14,718 nucleotides of DNA, taken from the NCBI GenBank assembly GCA_030612485.1, contig JAUWNS010000047.1, positions 1 to 14,718 on the forward strand, read 5' to 3'. Origin of the DNA: Candidatus Bipolaricaulota bacterium. GTDB taxonomy: Bacteria > Bipolaricaulota > Bipolaricaulia > UBA7950 > UBA9294. The notes below the pieces were generated by a model. It searched no databases. It was given only the letters and a program-made list of their open reading frames with translations, and was not told the origin of the DNA. Below, in pieces: positions 1-6,240 of this stretch. Each line of letters begins with the position of its first letter. The first letter of the stretch is position 1. The position numbers and the translations under genes were made by a program.

Positions 1-138
1 CTGTTCCACCCAGCCTGGTTCGGGGTAGAAGATGGGGATCTCTTGATAGGCGGAGGCGACAACCCTGGCATCGTGGTCAAAGACGACGAACCGCACCCCG
101 CTCGTCCCGATATCGATTGCTCCGATGTATTCCGCCAT
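1..138 (-). CDS. FGGY-family carbohydrate kinase, glycerol-kinase-like (N-terminal 46 residues only)
   Basis: The first 46 codons of a minus-strand gene that runs off the left edge. The N-terminus carries the phosphate-binding motif of the FGGY kinase fold (GAIDIGTSGVRFVVFD) followed by YPEPGWVEQ, the spacing and wording seen at the start of glycerol kinase and its relatives. The family phosphorylates glycerol or a sugar with ATP in the cytoplasm. Glycerol kinase usually has DQGTTSTR where this protein has DIGTSGVR, so another polyol or sugar substrate is possible and the missing C-terminal part would decide it. The ATG at 136-138 is preceded by a good ribosome site (AAAGGAG, about 4 nt upstream) and by a near-consensus promoter, so the start is secure. 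The family call is firm; the substrate is not. Confidence 0.88.
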   Translation of the reverse strand, partial: MAEYIGAIDIGTSGVRFVVFDHDARVVASAYQEIPIFYPEPGWVEQ

Positions 139-189
139 CGAACTCCTTTAGCACTCTTCCTTTCGGTTGCTTGCGTTTGATTTCGTAAG

Positions 190-218
190 ATTGTACATCA
201 GGGCGATGACAGGATCAA
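190..218 (-). promoter_or_regulatory. Sigma-70-type promoter for the FGGY kinase gene
   Basis: On the minus strand, a -35 box TTGATC (213-218) and a -10 box TACAAT (190-195) are separated by exactly 17 nt. The -10 box ends about 50 nt upstream of the kinase ATG. This suggests that the kinase gene starts its own transcript and that the sequence between 139 and 233 is untranslated leader rather than coding. Confidence 0.65.
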
Positions 219-233
219 TGTTAGAAGGCCGGG

Positions 234-375
234 TTAGAACGGAAACGTGTACTGGCTCAGCCTCAGTTCCTCCTGCATCACCTTCAAGTCCTTCTGCAGG
301 CGTGGATTGATCGCCACCCCCGCCTTGCGAATCCTTCCTACTCGCCTGTTGCAGAGGGATCTCGTTTTCTGTCAT
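234..375 (-). pseudogene. Short broken minus-strand reading frame upstream of the kinase
   Basis: An ATG at 373-375 begins MTENEIPLQQASRKDSQ and then runs into an implausible glycine-rich stretch. In the neighbouring frame (234-371) the sequence reads more like protein: AINPRLQKDLKVMQEELRLSQYTFPF can be made out in pieces, ending in TAA at 234-236. A one-base shift near the run of five G (about 307-320) would join the two halves into a protein of about 46 residues. The ATG overlaps a TGA of a further upstream frame as ATGA, a common operon arrangement. That upstream frame is cut off by the insertion sequence at 414. I do not recognise the protein. The unshifted frame runs on to 148, but it would cover the kinase promoter, so I think it is not the real product. 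Confidence 0.25.
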
Positions 376-413
376 TTTCCCTGCCTTCTACTGTTCTCTG
401 CGCCTTTGCGAGA

Positions 414-436
414 GGCTTTATTAACGCTAGCTGTTG
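414..436 (+). repeat. Left terminal inverted repeat of the IS1595 element
   Basis: Begins GGCTTTATT and ends TAGCTGTTG. It matches the reverse complement of 1434-1456 at 19 of 23 positions, with mismatches at positions 5, 10, 12 and 14. Confidence 0.8.
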
Positions 437-472
437 TCGTACAATGTCGGTAGTGAGAATAAGGAGGAGGCA

Positions 473-1423
473 ATGCGTGCTAGCAAGTTTTCCAAGCTAA
501 TAGAAGCCAGTGATGATCTGACATTAGGGCAACGCCGTCTTTTGTTGAAGAGGCTAGAGGAAGCGGAGCACCAGCAGCAAATTGTGGAATGGATTGAGCC
601 CCAACAGGGCAAACGTCCGGCCTGTCCCTACTGCAAGACCGAAGACCCGATCCGGTGGGGTAGGAGTCATGGTTTGTCTCGGTTTCGTTGTCGCAACTGC
701 AAGCGTACATTCAACGCTCTTACCTGTACACCCTTGGCACATCTACGACATAAGGAACAGTGGCCCACTTTTGCCAAGACGATGATCGAGGGGAAGAGCG
801 TGCGTGCGAGTGCACAAGCATGCGGAGTGCATTACACCACTACGTTCCGCTGGCGGCACCGATTTCTCCGTATTCCGGAGGAGAAGCAAGCGCAGGTCCT
901 GCGAGGGATTGCCGAAGCAGATGAGACTTTCTTATTGCGCTCTCAGAAGGGAGAGCGAGGTCTTCAACGCCGAGCGCGCAAACGCGGCGGGAAAGCTGCC
1001 AAACCTGGTCGCAGCCGTGAACAAGTATGCGTTCTGGTTGCACGTGACCGTGGTGAGGCGACGGTGAATCGTGTCTTGCCGGAGTTCTCCAAGGATGCAC
1101 TAGTGAATGTACTCCAGCCTGTACTTGCTGAAGATGCGTTACTGTGTTCTGATGGTCTTTCAGTATACAAAGCGTTTGCCACTGAAACAGGCGTGGTACA
1201 CAAGGCAGTGAATGTTAGCGCTGGTATTCGTGTTGTAGAGAAGGTCTTTCATATCCAGAATGTCAACGCCTATCACAGTCGCTTCAAGACATGGATACGA
1301 CGGTTCAACGGTGTTGCGACAAAGTACCTGCCTAACTATCTTGGCTGGTACCGTTGGTTAGACGGTAATGCTAATGCGCTAACCCCGCAAGCTTGGTTCC
1401 TAACTGCGGTAGGATCCTCTTGA
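473..1423 (+). CDS. IS1595-family transposase
   Basis: A 316-residue transposase that moves the surrounding element by cut-and-paste or copy chemistry with a DDE-type nuclease. Residues 51-76 form a zinc ribbon (CPYC at 51-54, CRNC at 73-76), followed by a helix-turn-helix-like stretch at about 108-130. The catalytic part shows EADETFL (D150), SDGLSVY (D227) and the block NVNAYHSRFKTW around 263-274, where this group carries an N or H in place of the third acid. The tail FNGVATKYLPNYLGWYRWL is typical of IS1595-type enzymes of the DDN/DDH kind. I chose the ATG at 473 because AAGGAGGAGG sits 2 nt upstream. An in-frame TTG at 434 lies in the terminal repeat and has no ribosome site. The gene is full length with no frameshift, so the element could still be active. 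Confidence 0.93.
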   Translation: MRASKFSKLIEASDDLTLGQRRLLLKRLEEAEHQQQIVEWIEPQQGKRPACPYCKTEDPIRWGRSHGLSRFRCRNCKRTFNALTCTPLAHLRHKEQWPTFAKTMIEGKSVRASAQACGVHYTTTFRWRHRFLRIPEEKQAQVLRGIAEADETFLLRSQKGERGLQRRARKRGGKAAKPGRSREQVCVLVARDRGEATVNRVLPEFSKDALVNVLQPVLAEDALLCSDGLSVYKAFATETGVVHKAVNVSAGIRVVEKVFHIQNVNAYHSRFKTWIRRFNGVATKYLPNYLGWYRWLDGNANALTPQAWFLTAVGSS

Positions 1424-1433
1424 TCTATGCCAC

Positions 1434-1456
1434 CAACAGCTAACATGAATAGAGCC
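1434..1456 (-). repeat. Right terminal inverted repeat of the IS1595 element
   Basis: Read on the minus strand it begins GGCTCTATT and ends TAGCTGTTG, pairing with the left repeat at 414-436. The interrupted protein-coding frame begins 1-2 nt outside it. Confidence 0.8.
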
Positions 1457-1457
1457 T

Positions 1458-2036
1458 CAATCGAACAACAAGCCCATTCCCGAAGCGATCATCGTGCTTG
1501 ACGGCAAATTTGAGACCAAAACGGATGCCAACGGCCAATTTGGCCTGGAAGTCCCTGAGGGTGACTATAACACCCTCTTAGTCAAAGCCCCTGGTTACGT
1601 CCCTTTGTGGAAATCTCTCCGGGAATCTGTTGCCCTCGGAAGAGATCTTGTGTTGACCCTTGAGCTGAAGCCAGCCACAGCCCCGAAGCAGGGCTACATC
1701 ATCCTTAAGGAAGGAGATTCCTATCACTTCCTTGCTGGCAAGACTTACAGCTACTCAGGCGGAGACTTCTACTTCAGCATCTCTGACAAGGACGGAGCTG
1801 CCCGCTTCTTGGCTAACAACTGGCATCAGCAAGGGGTCGTCGACTTGGGCATAGTCAACGCTGCACTGTGCGCTATCGAACCACCTTCCTCCGGGTATAC
1901 CCGCTTTGGGGTTCAAGCGGTCGTTGAACATACCTATGTCAGTTGGGCCAAGGAAGGCGAGGATGGACACTACATCGTCTTCAAAGTCATAGCTCTCACG
2001 GAGGATAGCGTCTCTTTGAGTTACTGCTATCGATAG
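1458..2036 (+). pseudogene. 5'-truncated gene for a carboxypeptidase-regulatory-like (Ig-fold) domain protein
   Basis: The reading frame is open right up to the insertion-sequence edge and starts in mid-domain: NNKPIPEAIIVLDG, then TDANGQFGLEVPEGDY and LLVKAPGYVPL. This is the pattern of a carboxypeptidase regulatory-like domain, a beta-sandwich common in exported proteins of bacteria. The domain's first strand (usually G-x-V-x-D) is missing. The following 120 residues, rich in Y, S and G, I do not recognise. There is no ATG with a ribosome site; the first possible start is a GTG at 1494 inside the domain with no Shine-Dalgarno. The likely history is loss of the promoter, signal peptide and N-terminal part through the insertion. 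The left flank of the element does not encode the missing part, so sequence was deleted as well. The C-terminal frame is intact, so the event may be recent. Confidence 0.65.
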
Positions 2037-2302
2037 GCGGGTGAGGTGCTCTTGTTCCGCTTCCGCGTTGGACAATCCGTATCATGCAGGCGCTCGCCCG
2101 GGATGACGACCACTGTGAGACGTTGGCGGGCTGAAAGATGAATGCCTGAACAGGAAGATCCCCTTCGTCAAGCACTTGACCCGATTAGGGAATAAAAAGG
2201 ATTGCTTAATCAATCTGCGTAAGGGGCTAGTTTTCTTGGTTACCCCTATTTGCAGAGAGATTAAAAGGTTTCTCATTACTTTCTCTATTTAAGATGGTGC
2301 TT

Positions 2303-2400
2303 TGAGGAGTTTGCTCTTTACACCGCTACCACCGTCGCTTGGCGAAAGGATTTAAGAGCACTCTCCACCCCATGCATCAAAAGGAACCTTGTGTTGCCAA
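2303..2400 (+). repeat. Degenerate dispersed repeat, copy 1 (decayed coding sequence)
   Basis: Matches 6146-6240 in the same orientation. Over 2341-2400 versus 6181-6240 there is no gap and 45 of 60 bases agree. Just upstream the two copies differ by one codon-sized gap. Read in the shared frame, both give similar peptides: copy 1 RYHRRLAKGF...LHPMHQKEP, copy 2 RYRFLTKGF...LHPMRQEDP. Both frames open at a TGA and copy 1 stays open to a TAA at 2444-2446. This suggests two fragments of one lost gene family that I cannot name. Confidence 0.6.
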
Positions 2401-2441
2401 GACATCCGCGGTTAAGTCCTTTCAGGCGCCCCAGCGGCGGG

Positions 2442-2460
2442 CATAAGGCGCGGCCTTATG
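2442..2460. repeat. Perfect 8-bp inverted repeat with 3-nt loop
   Basis: CATAAGGC, loop GCG, GCCTTATG. It lies about 75 nt beyond the stop of the minus-strand ABM-like gene and could form an RNA hairpin in either direction. No run of T follows on either strand, so it is not a classical intrinsic terminator. Confidence 0.45.
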
Positions 2461-2534
2461 GGCTATCGCCTCGATGCCCTGGTTGTGGATCTCATTTCTT
2501 CGACTTCAGCTTGAAGATGACGTAGAGCGCGGCG

Positions 2535-2822
2535 TCAGTGCGTGCCGCTGTCCATCTCCTCCATGATGAACATCTGGCCCATCTCGGTGATCCCCGCTGC
2601 TTCCATGCGATCCTTAAAGTCGGGCGAGTCAATGAATGCCTGGATCTGCTCCGCGCTCTTCTGCACAGAAAGCACGGTCACGGTGTTGGGATCATCCACA
2701 TTGCGGAACACCTGGAATGAGATTTCGCCAGCCGCCTTGCGCTGCTCGATGCTTGCGTCATACCCCTCCTTCCACCGCTCAAAATTCTCAACCTTGAAGC
2801 CAATATGCATATGTGTGACCAT
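2535..2822 (-). CDS. Small ABM-like dimeric alpha/beta-barrel protein
   Basis: A 95-residue cytoplasmic protein with no signal peptide. The order of strands and helices (MVTHMHIGFKVENFERWKEGY, then SFQVFRNVDDPNTVTVLS, then AEQIQAFIDSPDFKDRMEAAG and MGQMFIMEEMD) fits the ferredoxin-like ABM/dimeric-barrel fold. That fold includes antibiotic-biosynthesis monooxygenases and many small proteins of unknown job. The DPNTVTVLSV segment after a short turn is typical of these. I see no catalytic residues that fix a reaction. The ATG at 2820-2822 follows AGAAGGT at a normal distance. It is a single gene: HU lies 80 nt upstream on the same strand, so read-through from the HU promoter is possible. The fold is likely; the function is unknown. 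Confidence 0.8.
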   Translation of the reverse strand: MVTHMHIGFKVENFERWKEGYDASIEQRKAAGEISFQVFRNVDDPNTVTVLSVQKSAEQIQAFIDSPDFKDRMEAAGITEMGQMFIMEEMDSGTH

Positions 2823-2902
2823 TCGTACCTTCTCTCACTTTCCTGTTCATGCTTGTCCACCCCGCCGACCAAAACGGTAGGATGAGTAGCGTTTGAAGGT
2901 GT

Positions 2903-3193
2903 CTACTTCTTCTTTCGTTTCTTGGCGACGGCTTCTTTAAGGTTCTTGCCTGCTTTGAACGCGGGGACCGTCTTTGCCGGAGTCTTTATCTTCTGCCCAG
3001 TCTGCGGATTGATGTGCGTTGTTGCTTTCCGCCTGCGGGCTTCAAACTTACCAAACCCAGTGATGATCACTGATTCCTTTGAAACGAGTGACTTTGTGAT
3101 GACTTCAACAAAGCCATCTACTGCCGTGCGCGCATCCTTCTTTGTGAACCCCGTCTTCTTCGCTAGCTTCTCCACCAACTCCGCTTTGTTCAT
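2903..3193 (-). CDS. hup: HU-family histone-like DNA-binding protein
   Basis: A 96-residue HU/IHF-family protein, which binds and bends DNA as a dimer to compact the nucleoid. The N-terminal half MNKAELVEKLAKKTGFTKK forms the dimerising helices. GFGKFEARRRKATTHINPQTG is the signature with the beta-arm, including the proline that intercalates into DNA (NPQTG), and PAFKAGKNLKEAV closes the fold. The length is near the usual 90, with an added lysine-rich tail (KKRKKK). The arm and the lack of partner-specific features fit HU rather than IHF. The ATG at 3191-3193 is preceded by GGAGGAGG, and a near-consensus promoter lies 35 nt upstream, as expected for an abundant protein. Confidence 0.96.
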   Translation of the reverse strand: MNKAELVEKLAKKTGFTKKDARTAVDGFVEVITKSLVSKESVIITGFGKFEARRRKATTHINPQTGQKIKTPAKTVPAFKAGKNLKEAVAKKRKKK

Positions 3194-3227
3194 GCCCTAC
3201 CTCCTCCGTAATTTGAGAACGGGGAGG

Positions 3228-3256
3228 AGTATAGCAATCTGGGTAGTGCTTGCCAA
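3228..3256 (-). promoter_or_regulatory. Strong sigma-70-type promoter for the HU gene
   Basis: On the minus strand, TTGGCA (3251-3256) and TATACT (3228-3233) are separated by 17 nt. Each box differs from consensus by one base. It lies about 35 nt upstream of the HU ATG, and GGAGGAGG lies between. This is the best promoter in the window. Confidence 0.75.
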
Positions 3257-3408
3257 AAAAGAGCGAACAGAGCGCGCAGCATAAGAGTTCTTCTGCTGCG
3301 GAACGCGGAGATCGTACGTAACCTGGTCTGGAACCTGGGAGACTGATTGCAGAATGCACGTTCTCGTCGCACGATGGTCAGTACGCGTCATGCGTTGGAC
3401 TCGACGCT

Positions 3409-4518
3409 TCAGAAAGAACAGCCGGCGAACGCAGCGTCAAGGTAGAAGATCATGCGGAACAGCCGGATTGGCTGATCATTGATTGGAGCCACCGTCAGGA
3501 TGACAGCACTGTCTTGCACATCGGAGTTGAGAACAGTGAAATAGCTCTCCGAGATGGGTGCGTCGTAGTATGTGCTCATGCCTTCGTGTGCGAGAAGGCA
3601 ACGTACAGGGAGTTCCATCGCTGCAAGCTCGGGTGTGTCGTACTCAAAAACCATCGTACCAACAGGGCGACTCTCCTCCTGTCGATATCCGAGACCCAGT
3701 ACACGATAGGGGACAAGCAGCTCCTTTTCCTCAATCATGGTCATCAACTCAGCGATGCGCTCCTCCGTCGGGACCGTCCCGATGAAATCGAGAAGCGGAT
3801 TGGGGGTGAAGCGAAGGCACTCACCGAGTCCACGAAGCACGATGGCCGAAGCGGGGTTCTTGAGATGTTCCACAGCGCCACAAGTGAAGGGATCCTCTGC
3901 TAGGGATCTGAGCTTTCCCGCCCGCACCGCAAGGAACGTCTCGACACCTGCCGGGAAGCTCGATAGGATCATCAGTTTCGCCTCTTCGACGTAGGCTGTT
4001 GTCAGGATTGAAAGCTCCGTTGTACGAATCCAGTCTGCACTCACGTCGAGCTTGTGGGTGAAGACAAGGGCTCCATACGACTCGGTTTGAATGAAACCTC
4101 GTTCAGCAAAGGCTGCTGCGACTGGGGAGAAGTTGAAGTCATCTCGAAGCTTGAGTATGTAGGTGGAGGGAAGCTCCCGGCTGACGACCTGCGCTTCCCA
4201 ATCGAGGTCGGCAGTGTCCCATCCCCACGTTTCAGCGTGAGTACGAATGAACGACAGTGCGTAGGCCGATGCAGCGGCGTGATCTTGAGACACGCTCCGC
4301 GCGAGCTCCAAACGAAGCGTGAGTGCCCCCTCACTGGTGAGGAACCCCAGGCCGAGGTGGCTCTTGATCTGAGACCAATCCGTGAACAAGAGCATCACGT
4401 CCGTGAGATCCTGTGGCACGATCCTCAGGGCCTGATCAAGAGAAGCCGCAGAAATGGCATGCGTCGAGGCGAGTGCAACGACTAGTGCGAGGCAGGTTGT
4501 TAGCAACATACGTCTCAT
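3409..4518 (-). CDS. Exported protein of unknown function (369 residues)
   Basis: Begins with a typical signal peptide: MRRMLLTT, then a hydrophobic core CLALVVALAS and a likely cleavage region THAISAAS. The mature part of about 345 residues is a mixed alpha/beta protein with repeated short patterns such as VPQDLTDVMLLFTDWSQIK, FNFSPVAAAFAERGF and RIAELMTMIEEKELL. I see no membrane segment after the signal peptide, no metal-binding motif and no family I can name. Few cysteines are present and no lipobox is visible, so a soluble exported protein is likely. I chose ATG 4516-4518. An in-frame ATG at 4537-4539 would add seven residues, but a TATACT lies between the two. Neither start has a Shine-Dalgarno, so translation may be leaderless. 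The gene stands alone, facing away from the plus-strand genes beyond 5,000. Confidence 0.8.
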   Translation of the reverse strand: MRRMLLTTCLALVVALASTHAISAASLDQALRIVPQDLTDVMLLFTDWSQIKSHLGLGFLTSEGALTLRLELARSVSQDHAAASAYALSFIRTHAETWGWDTADLDWEAQVVSRELPSTYILKLRDDFNFSPVAAAFAERGFIQTESYGALVFTHKLDVSADWIRTTELSILTTAYVEEAKLMILSSFPAGVETFLAVRAGKLRSLAEDPFTCGAVEHLKNPASAIVLRGLGECLRFTPNPLLDFIGTVPTEERIAELMTMIEEKELLVPYRVLGLGYRQEESRPVGTMVFEYDTPELAAMELPVRCLLAHEGMSTYYDAPISESYFTVLNSDVQDSAVILTVAPINDQPIRLFRMIFYLDAAFAGCSF

Positions 4519-4527
4519 GGCGGACTC

Positions 4528-4533
4528 AGTATA
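4528..4533 (-). promoter_or_regulatory. Candidate -10 box just before the exported-protein gene
   Basis: TATACT on the minus strand ends 9 nt before the ATG at 4518. No good -35 is present (best is TTCCCT with a 17-nt spacer). If used, transcription would start at or within a few bases of the ATG, giving a leaderless message. This agrees with the absence of a Shine-Dalgarno. Confidence 0.4.
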
Positions 4534-4581
4534 TCTCATCGCAAGGAGAAAAGGGAAACAGCTCTAGGTGTATAGGGAAAC

Positions 4582-4612
4582 TGCCTATGGGCTTGCCTGG
4601 ACTACTTTCGAA
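4582..4612. repeat. Degenerate 31-bp direct repeat, copy 1
   Basis: Matches 5987-6017 at 25 of 31 bases in the same orientation, centred on TGGACTAC and ending TTCGAA. The 3' part (from 4605) also resembles 4769-4805, so three related pieces lie within 1.5 kb. Confidence 0.5.
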
Positions 4613-4768
4613 TTTCTGTGGGCGCTTTTCAAGCTCTCGGGGACGTTGTGATCGTGGGCAGTGGGTGGTCGGTTGACGAGGTCTAGCACGCCAATTCATA
4701 GGTATCATGACAAATACCTTGGAGTTGATGCACTCGCTCCGTTCGCTGAAGCGGAGTCTGGCGGACGG

Positions 4769-4805
4769 CTTTCGAACTTTTTTGACGGCGCTTTCAAAGA
4801 TCTCG
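4769..4805. repeat. Imperfect local duplication of 4605-4639
   Basis: Both start CTTTCGAA and end TCTCG, with GGCGCTTT in the middle. They are related with small gaps. Orientation is the same. Confidence 0.4.
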
Positions 4806-4852
4806 TATCTTAGCTAGCGGGTTGAAGGAGCTGATCCCCTGAGATCGATCCA

Positions 4853-4885
4853 GAAGTAAAGCTAGGATCTGGATCAATGGAAGGA
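4853..4885 (+). repeat. 33-bp direct repeat, copy 1
   Basis: Matches 5584-5616 at 30 of 33 bases. The core GCTAGGATCTGGATCAA is identical. In one frame both copies read S(K/R)ARIWINGR and the frames diverge afterwards. The two copies flank the gene at 5051-5533 in the same orientation. Confidence 0.65.
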
Positions 4886-5050
4886 GGCAGGAAGTTGCGG
4901 AAGACACTGGCAGCCTGAACTACAGGTCTCCAGCACCTCAGATTCGTACTCTGATTCCAGCGATTGCTTTCACGGGAGGTGATTCATTATTCTAACTCTG
5001 GAAGGGGACCGAAGCCTTGTGGCGTGTCAGCACGAAGAAGGAGGCATCGT

Positions 5051-5533
5051 ATGAGATGGCGAGAACGTAGGATTGTCGGATGGATATCTGTCGTGATACT
5101 GCTTATTGCTATGGGAGCAGGGGCGTTCATTCTGCTGGGCGCTGCGGCTCCAGCGGACGAAGTGCTGTCGGTGGAAGTTGCAGTATATATCAACGCCTTC
5201 ACGGGGTTTGATGAATACAATAATGATCGTATTCCCGTGTACATCTGTATTGCCGTAACGAGCCCATCTCGGGGGGCTGTCGATCAGCTCCGCGAAGGGA
5301 ATATCCGGGTCTACGACCCCATATACGGTCCTGAAGGCCCAAAGGCCCACGCGGATTATGCCGTTGAAGTGCAAGACATCTCAAACTTGGGCGGCGGGTT
5401 CTACCTCATCGAAGTGCTGCCGTGGATCGGATGGGAGCTTCACCAGTACGTTCTTCAAATAGAAGTCGTGTGCCCTTGGGGGCGTGGCATCACTGTATGT
5501 GAACTGCCAGTAATGCAAGTTCCCTTCTGGTAG
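5051..5533 (+). CDS. Small exported or membrane-anchored protein of unknown function
   Basis: A 160-residue protein that starts MRWRERRIVGW, followed by one strongly hydrophobic segment (about residues 9-30, ISVVILLIAMGAGAFILLG) and then AAAPADE, a possible signal-peptidase site. The rest is probably a beta-rich extracytoplasmic domain (VEVAVYINAF, IPVYICIAVTS, NIRVYDPIYGPEGPKAH, GGGFYLIEVLPWIGWE, YVLQIEVVCPWGRG), with an Ig-like or macroglobulin-like feel but no recognised signature. I chose ATG 5051 because AAGGAGG lies 6 nt upstream. An earlier in-frame TTG at 4964 would add 29 residues that look like untranslated leader. It is flanked by a 33-bp direct repeat (4853 and 5584), and no gene partner is adjacent. 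I do not recognise the family. Confidence 0.78.
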   Translation: MRWRERRIVGWISVVILLIAMGAGAFILLGAAAPADEVLSVEVAVYINAFTGFDEYNNDRIPVYICIAVTSPSRGAVDQLREGNIRVYDPIYGPEGPKAHADYAVEVQDISNLGGGFYLIEVLPWIGWELHQYVLQIEVVCPWGRGITVCELPVMQVPFW

Positions 5534-5583
5534 TACACCCTTCTTGCTGAAGGAATATGCCGTGCCACCCAAAATCCGGCCCG

Positions 5584-5616
5584 AAAGTAGAGCTAGGATC
5601 TGGATCAACGGAAGGA
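5584..5616 (+). repeat. 33-bp direct repeat, copy 2
   Basis: Partner of 4853-4885 (30 of 33 bases). Its frame reads SRARIWINGRTPEAAG and stays open to a TAA at about 5760, without a plausible start. Confidence 0.65.
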
Positions 5617-5986
5617 CCCCGGAAGCGGCAGGATCACATACCCTTCCAGGCCCCAACTGGAGTTTGGGGGGACTCTGTACCTGGAACACGTTCGTTAGCT
5701 GTCTCGTGGTGATGAAGAGGACCGATCATCCTTCTTCAAAGCCTGGGGGACTCGAACCCTAAAGTGTTGATGGCGTAGGCCTTCCGGGATTCCGTTTTTC
5801 CAGGAGCGCTAGAGACGAACGCGGATATGCTGACTACAACAGGAGTTCTGGATCTCTGTGGAACCTAGGGATTCGAACACGACCAAGAAAGATCTCCAGA
5901 AATGCAGACAAAATCTCTCTCAGCAGATGCTCATGAAACGAGATCCTTTCCATCGCGCCTCGCGGGTTAATGCCCTTTAGAAGGCA

Positions 5987-6017
5987 TGGCTGTGGGCCTT
6001 GCTGGACTACCTTCGAA
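5987..6017. repeat. Degenerate 31-bp direct repeat, copy 2
   Basis: Partner of 4582-4612 (25 of 31 bases). The similarity fades on both sides. Confidence 0.5.
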
Positions 6018-6145
6018 CTCCGCAAACCGATCCTCATAATCTGGATTGGCTACACCTCCCCGAGAGTATTACAGCGCGGTAGGTTCAGCGCAAGTAGCAT
6101 GCGTACTTAGTACGACGAAGCCGAGAATCGACAAATGAGGGTTCG

Positions 6146-6240
6146 TGATATGTTGCTTTCTCAAACCGCTATCGCTTCTTGACGAAAGGATTCACGATCG
6201 CTCTCCACCCCATGCGGCAAGAGGATCCCAGAGTTGCAGG
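6146..6240 (+). repeat. Degenerate dispersed repeat, copy 2 (decayed coding sequence)
   Basis: Partner of 2303-2400. The shared frame opens after a TGA at 6146 and reads RYRFLTKGFTIALHPMRQED, then VAGIHGLL and a stop at about 6257. It is the better preserved of the two by protein appearance. Confidence 0.6.

Larger units (their letters stand above)
414..1456 (+). mobile_element. IS1595-family insertion sequence
   Basis: A 1,043-bp element bounded by 23-bp terminal inverted repeats (19 of 23 positions match) and carrying one transposase gene with an N-terminal zinc ribbon, the IS1595 pattern. The ends begin GGCT with a T/C difference at position 5. Two further bases (GA outside the GGCT) also match on both sides, so the true ends could be 412 and 1458. 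IS1595 elements normally leave an 8-bp target duplication. The flanks here (TTGCGAGA on the left, TCAATCGA on the right) do not match, which suggests a deletion or recombination after insertion, or an old insertion. The right flank enters a protein-coding gene in mid-domain. Confidence 0.85.
2037..2534. other. Gene-free stretch with a decayed coding repeat and a hairpin
   Basis: No intact gene is visible between the truncated gene and the ABM-like gene. The stretch holds repeat copy 1 (2303-2400, listed separately) and an inverted repeat at 2442-2460. A short minus-strand run (DAALYVIFKLKSKK then stop, about 2495-2536) follows the ABM-like gene in another frame and may be residue of a longer gene. 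The remainder shows nothing recognisable. Confidence 0.5.
4540..5050. other. Gene-free stretch with degenerate repeats
   Basis: No intact gene. It holds a repeat shared with 5987-6017 (at 4582-4612), an internal imperfect duplication (4605-4639 versus 4769-4805) and a repeat shared with 5584-5616 (at 4853-4885). The minus-strand frames of the first two give similar short peptides (KFESSPGKPIGSFP and a related run), which suggests decayed coding sequence. Near the right end, TTGCTT and TATTCT 18 nt apart (about 4964-4993) could be a weak promoter for the gene at 5051. Confidence 0.45.

Noticed and set aside
434..472. An earlier TTG start that would add 13 residues to the transposase
   Set aside because: It lies within the terminal inverted repeat and has no ribosome site, while ATG 473 has AAGGAGGAGG directly upstream.
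2082..2276. A 64-residue minus-strand frame in the gene-free stretch
   Set aside because: Composition is atypical (R, S and K-rich), there is no ribosome site and no family resemblance.
5745..5882. Two T-arm-like pieces (GGACTCGAACCC and GGATTCGAACAC) suggesting tRNA remnants
   Set aside because: No acceptor, D-arm or anticodon arm can be built around either one, and the T-stem pairs are incomplete.
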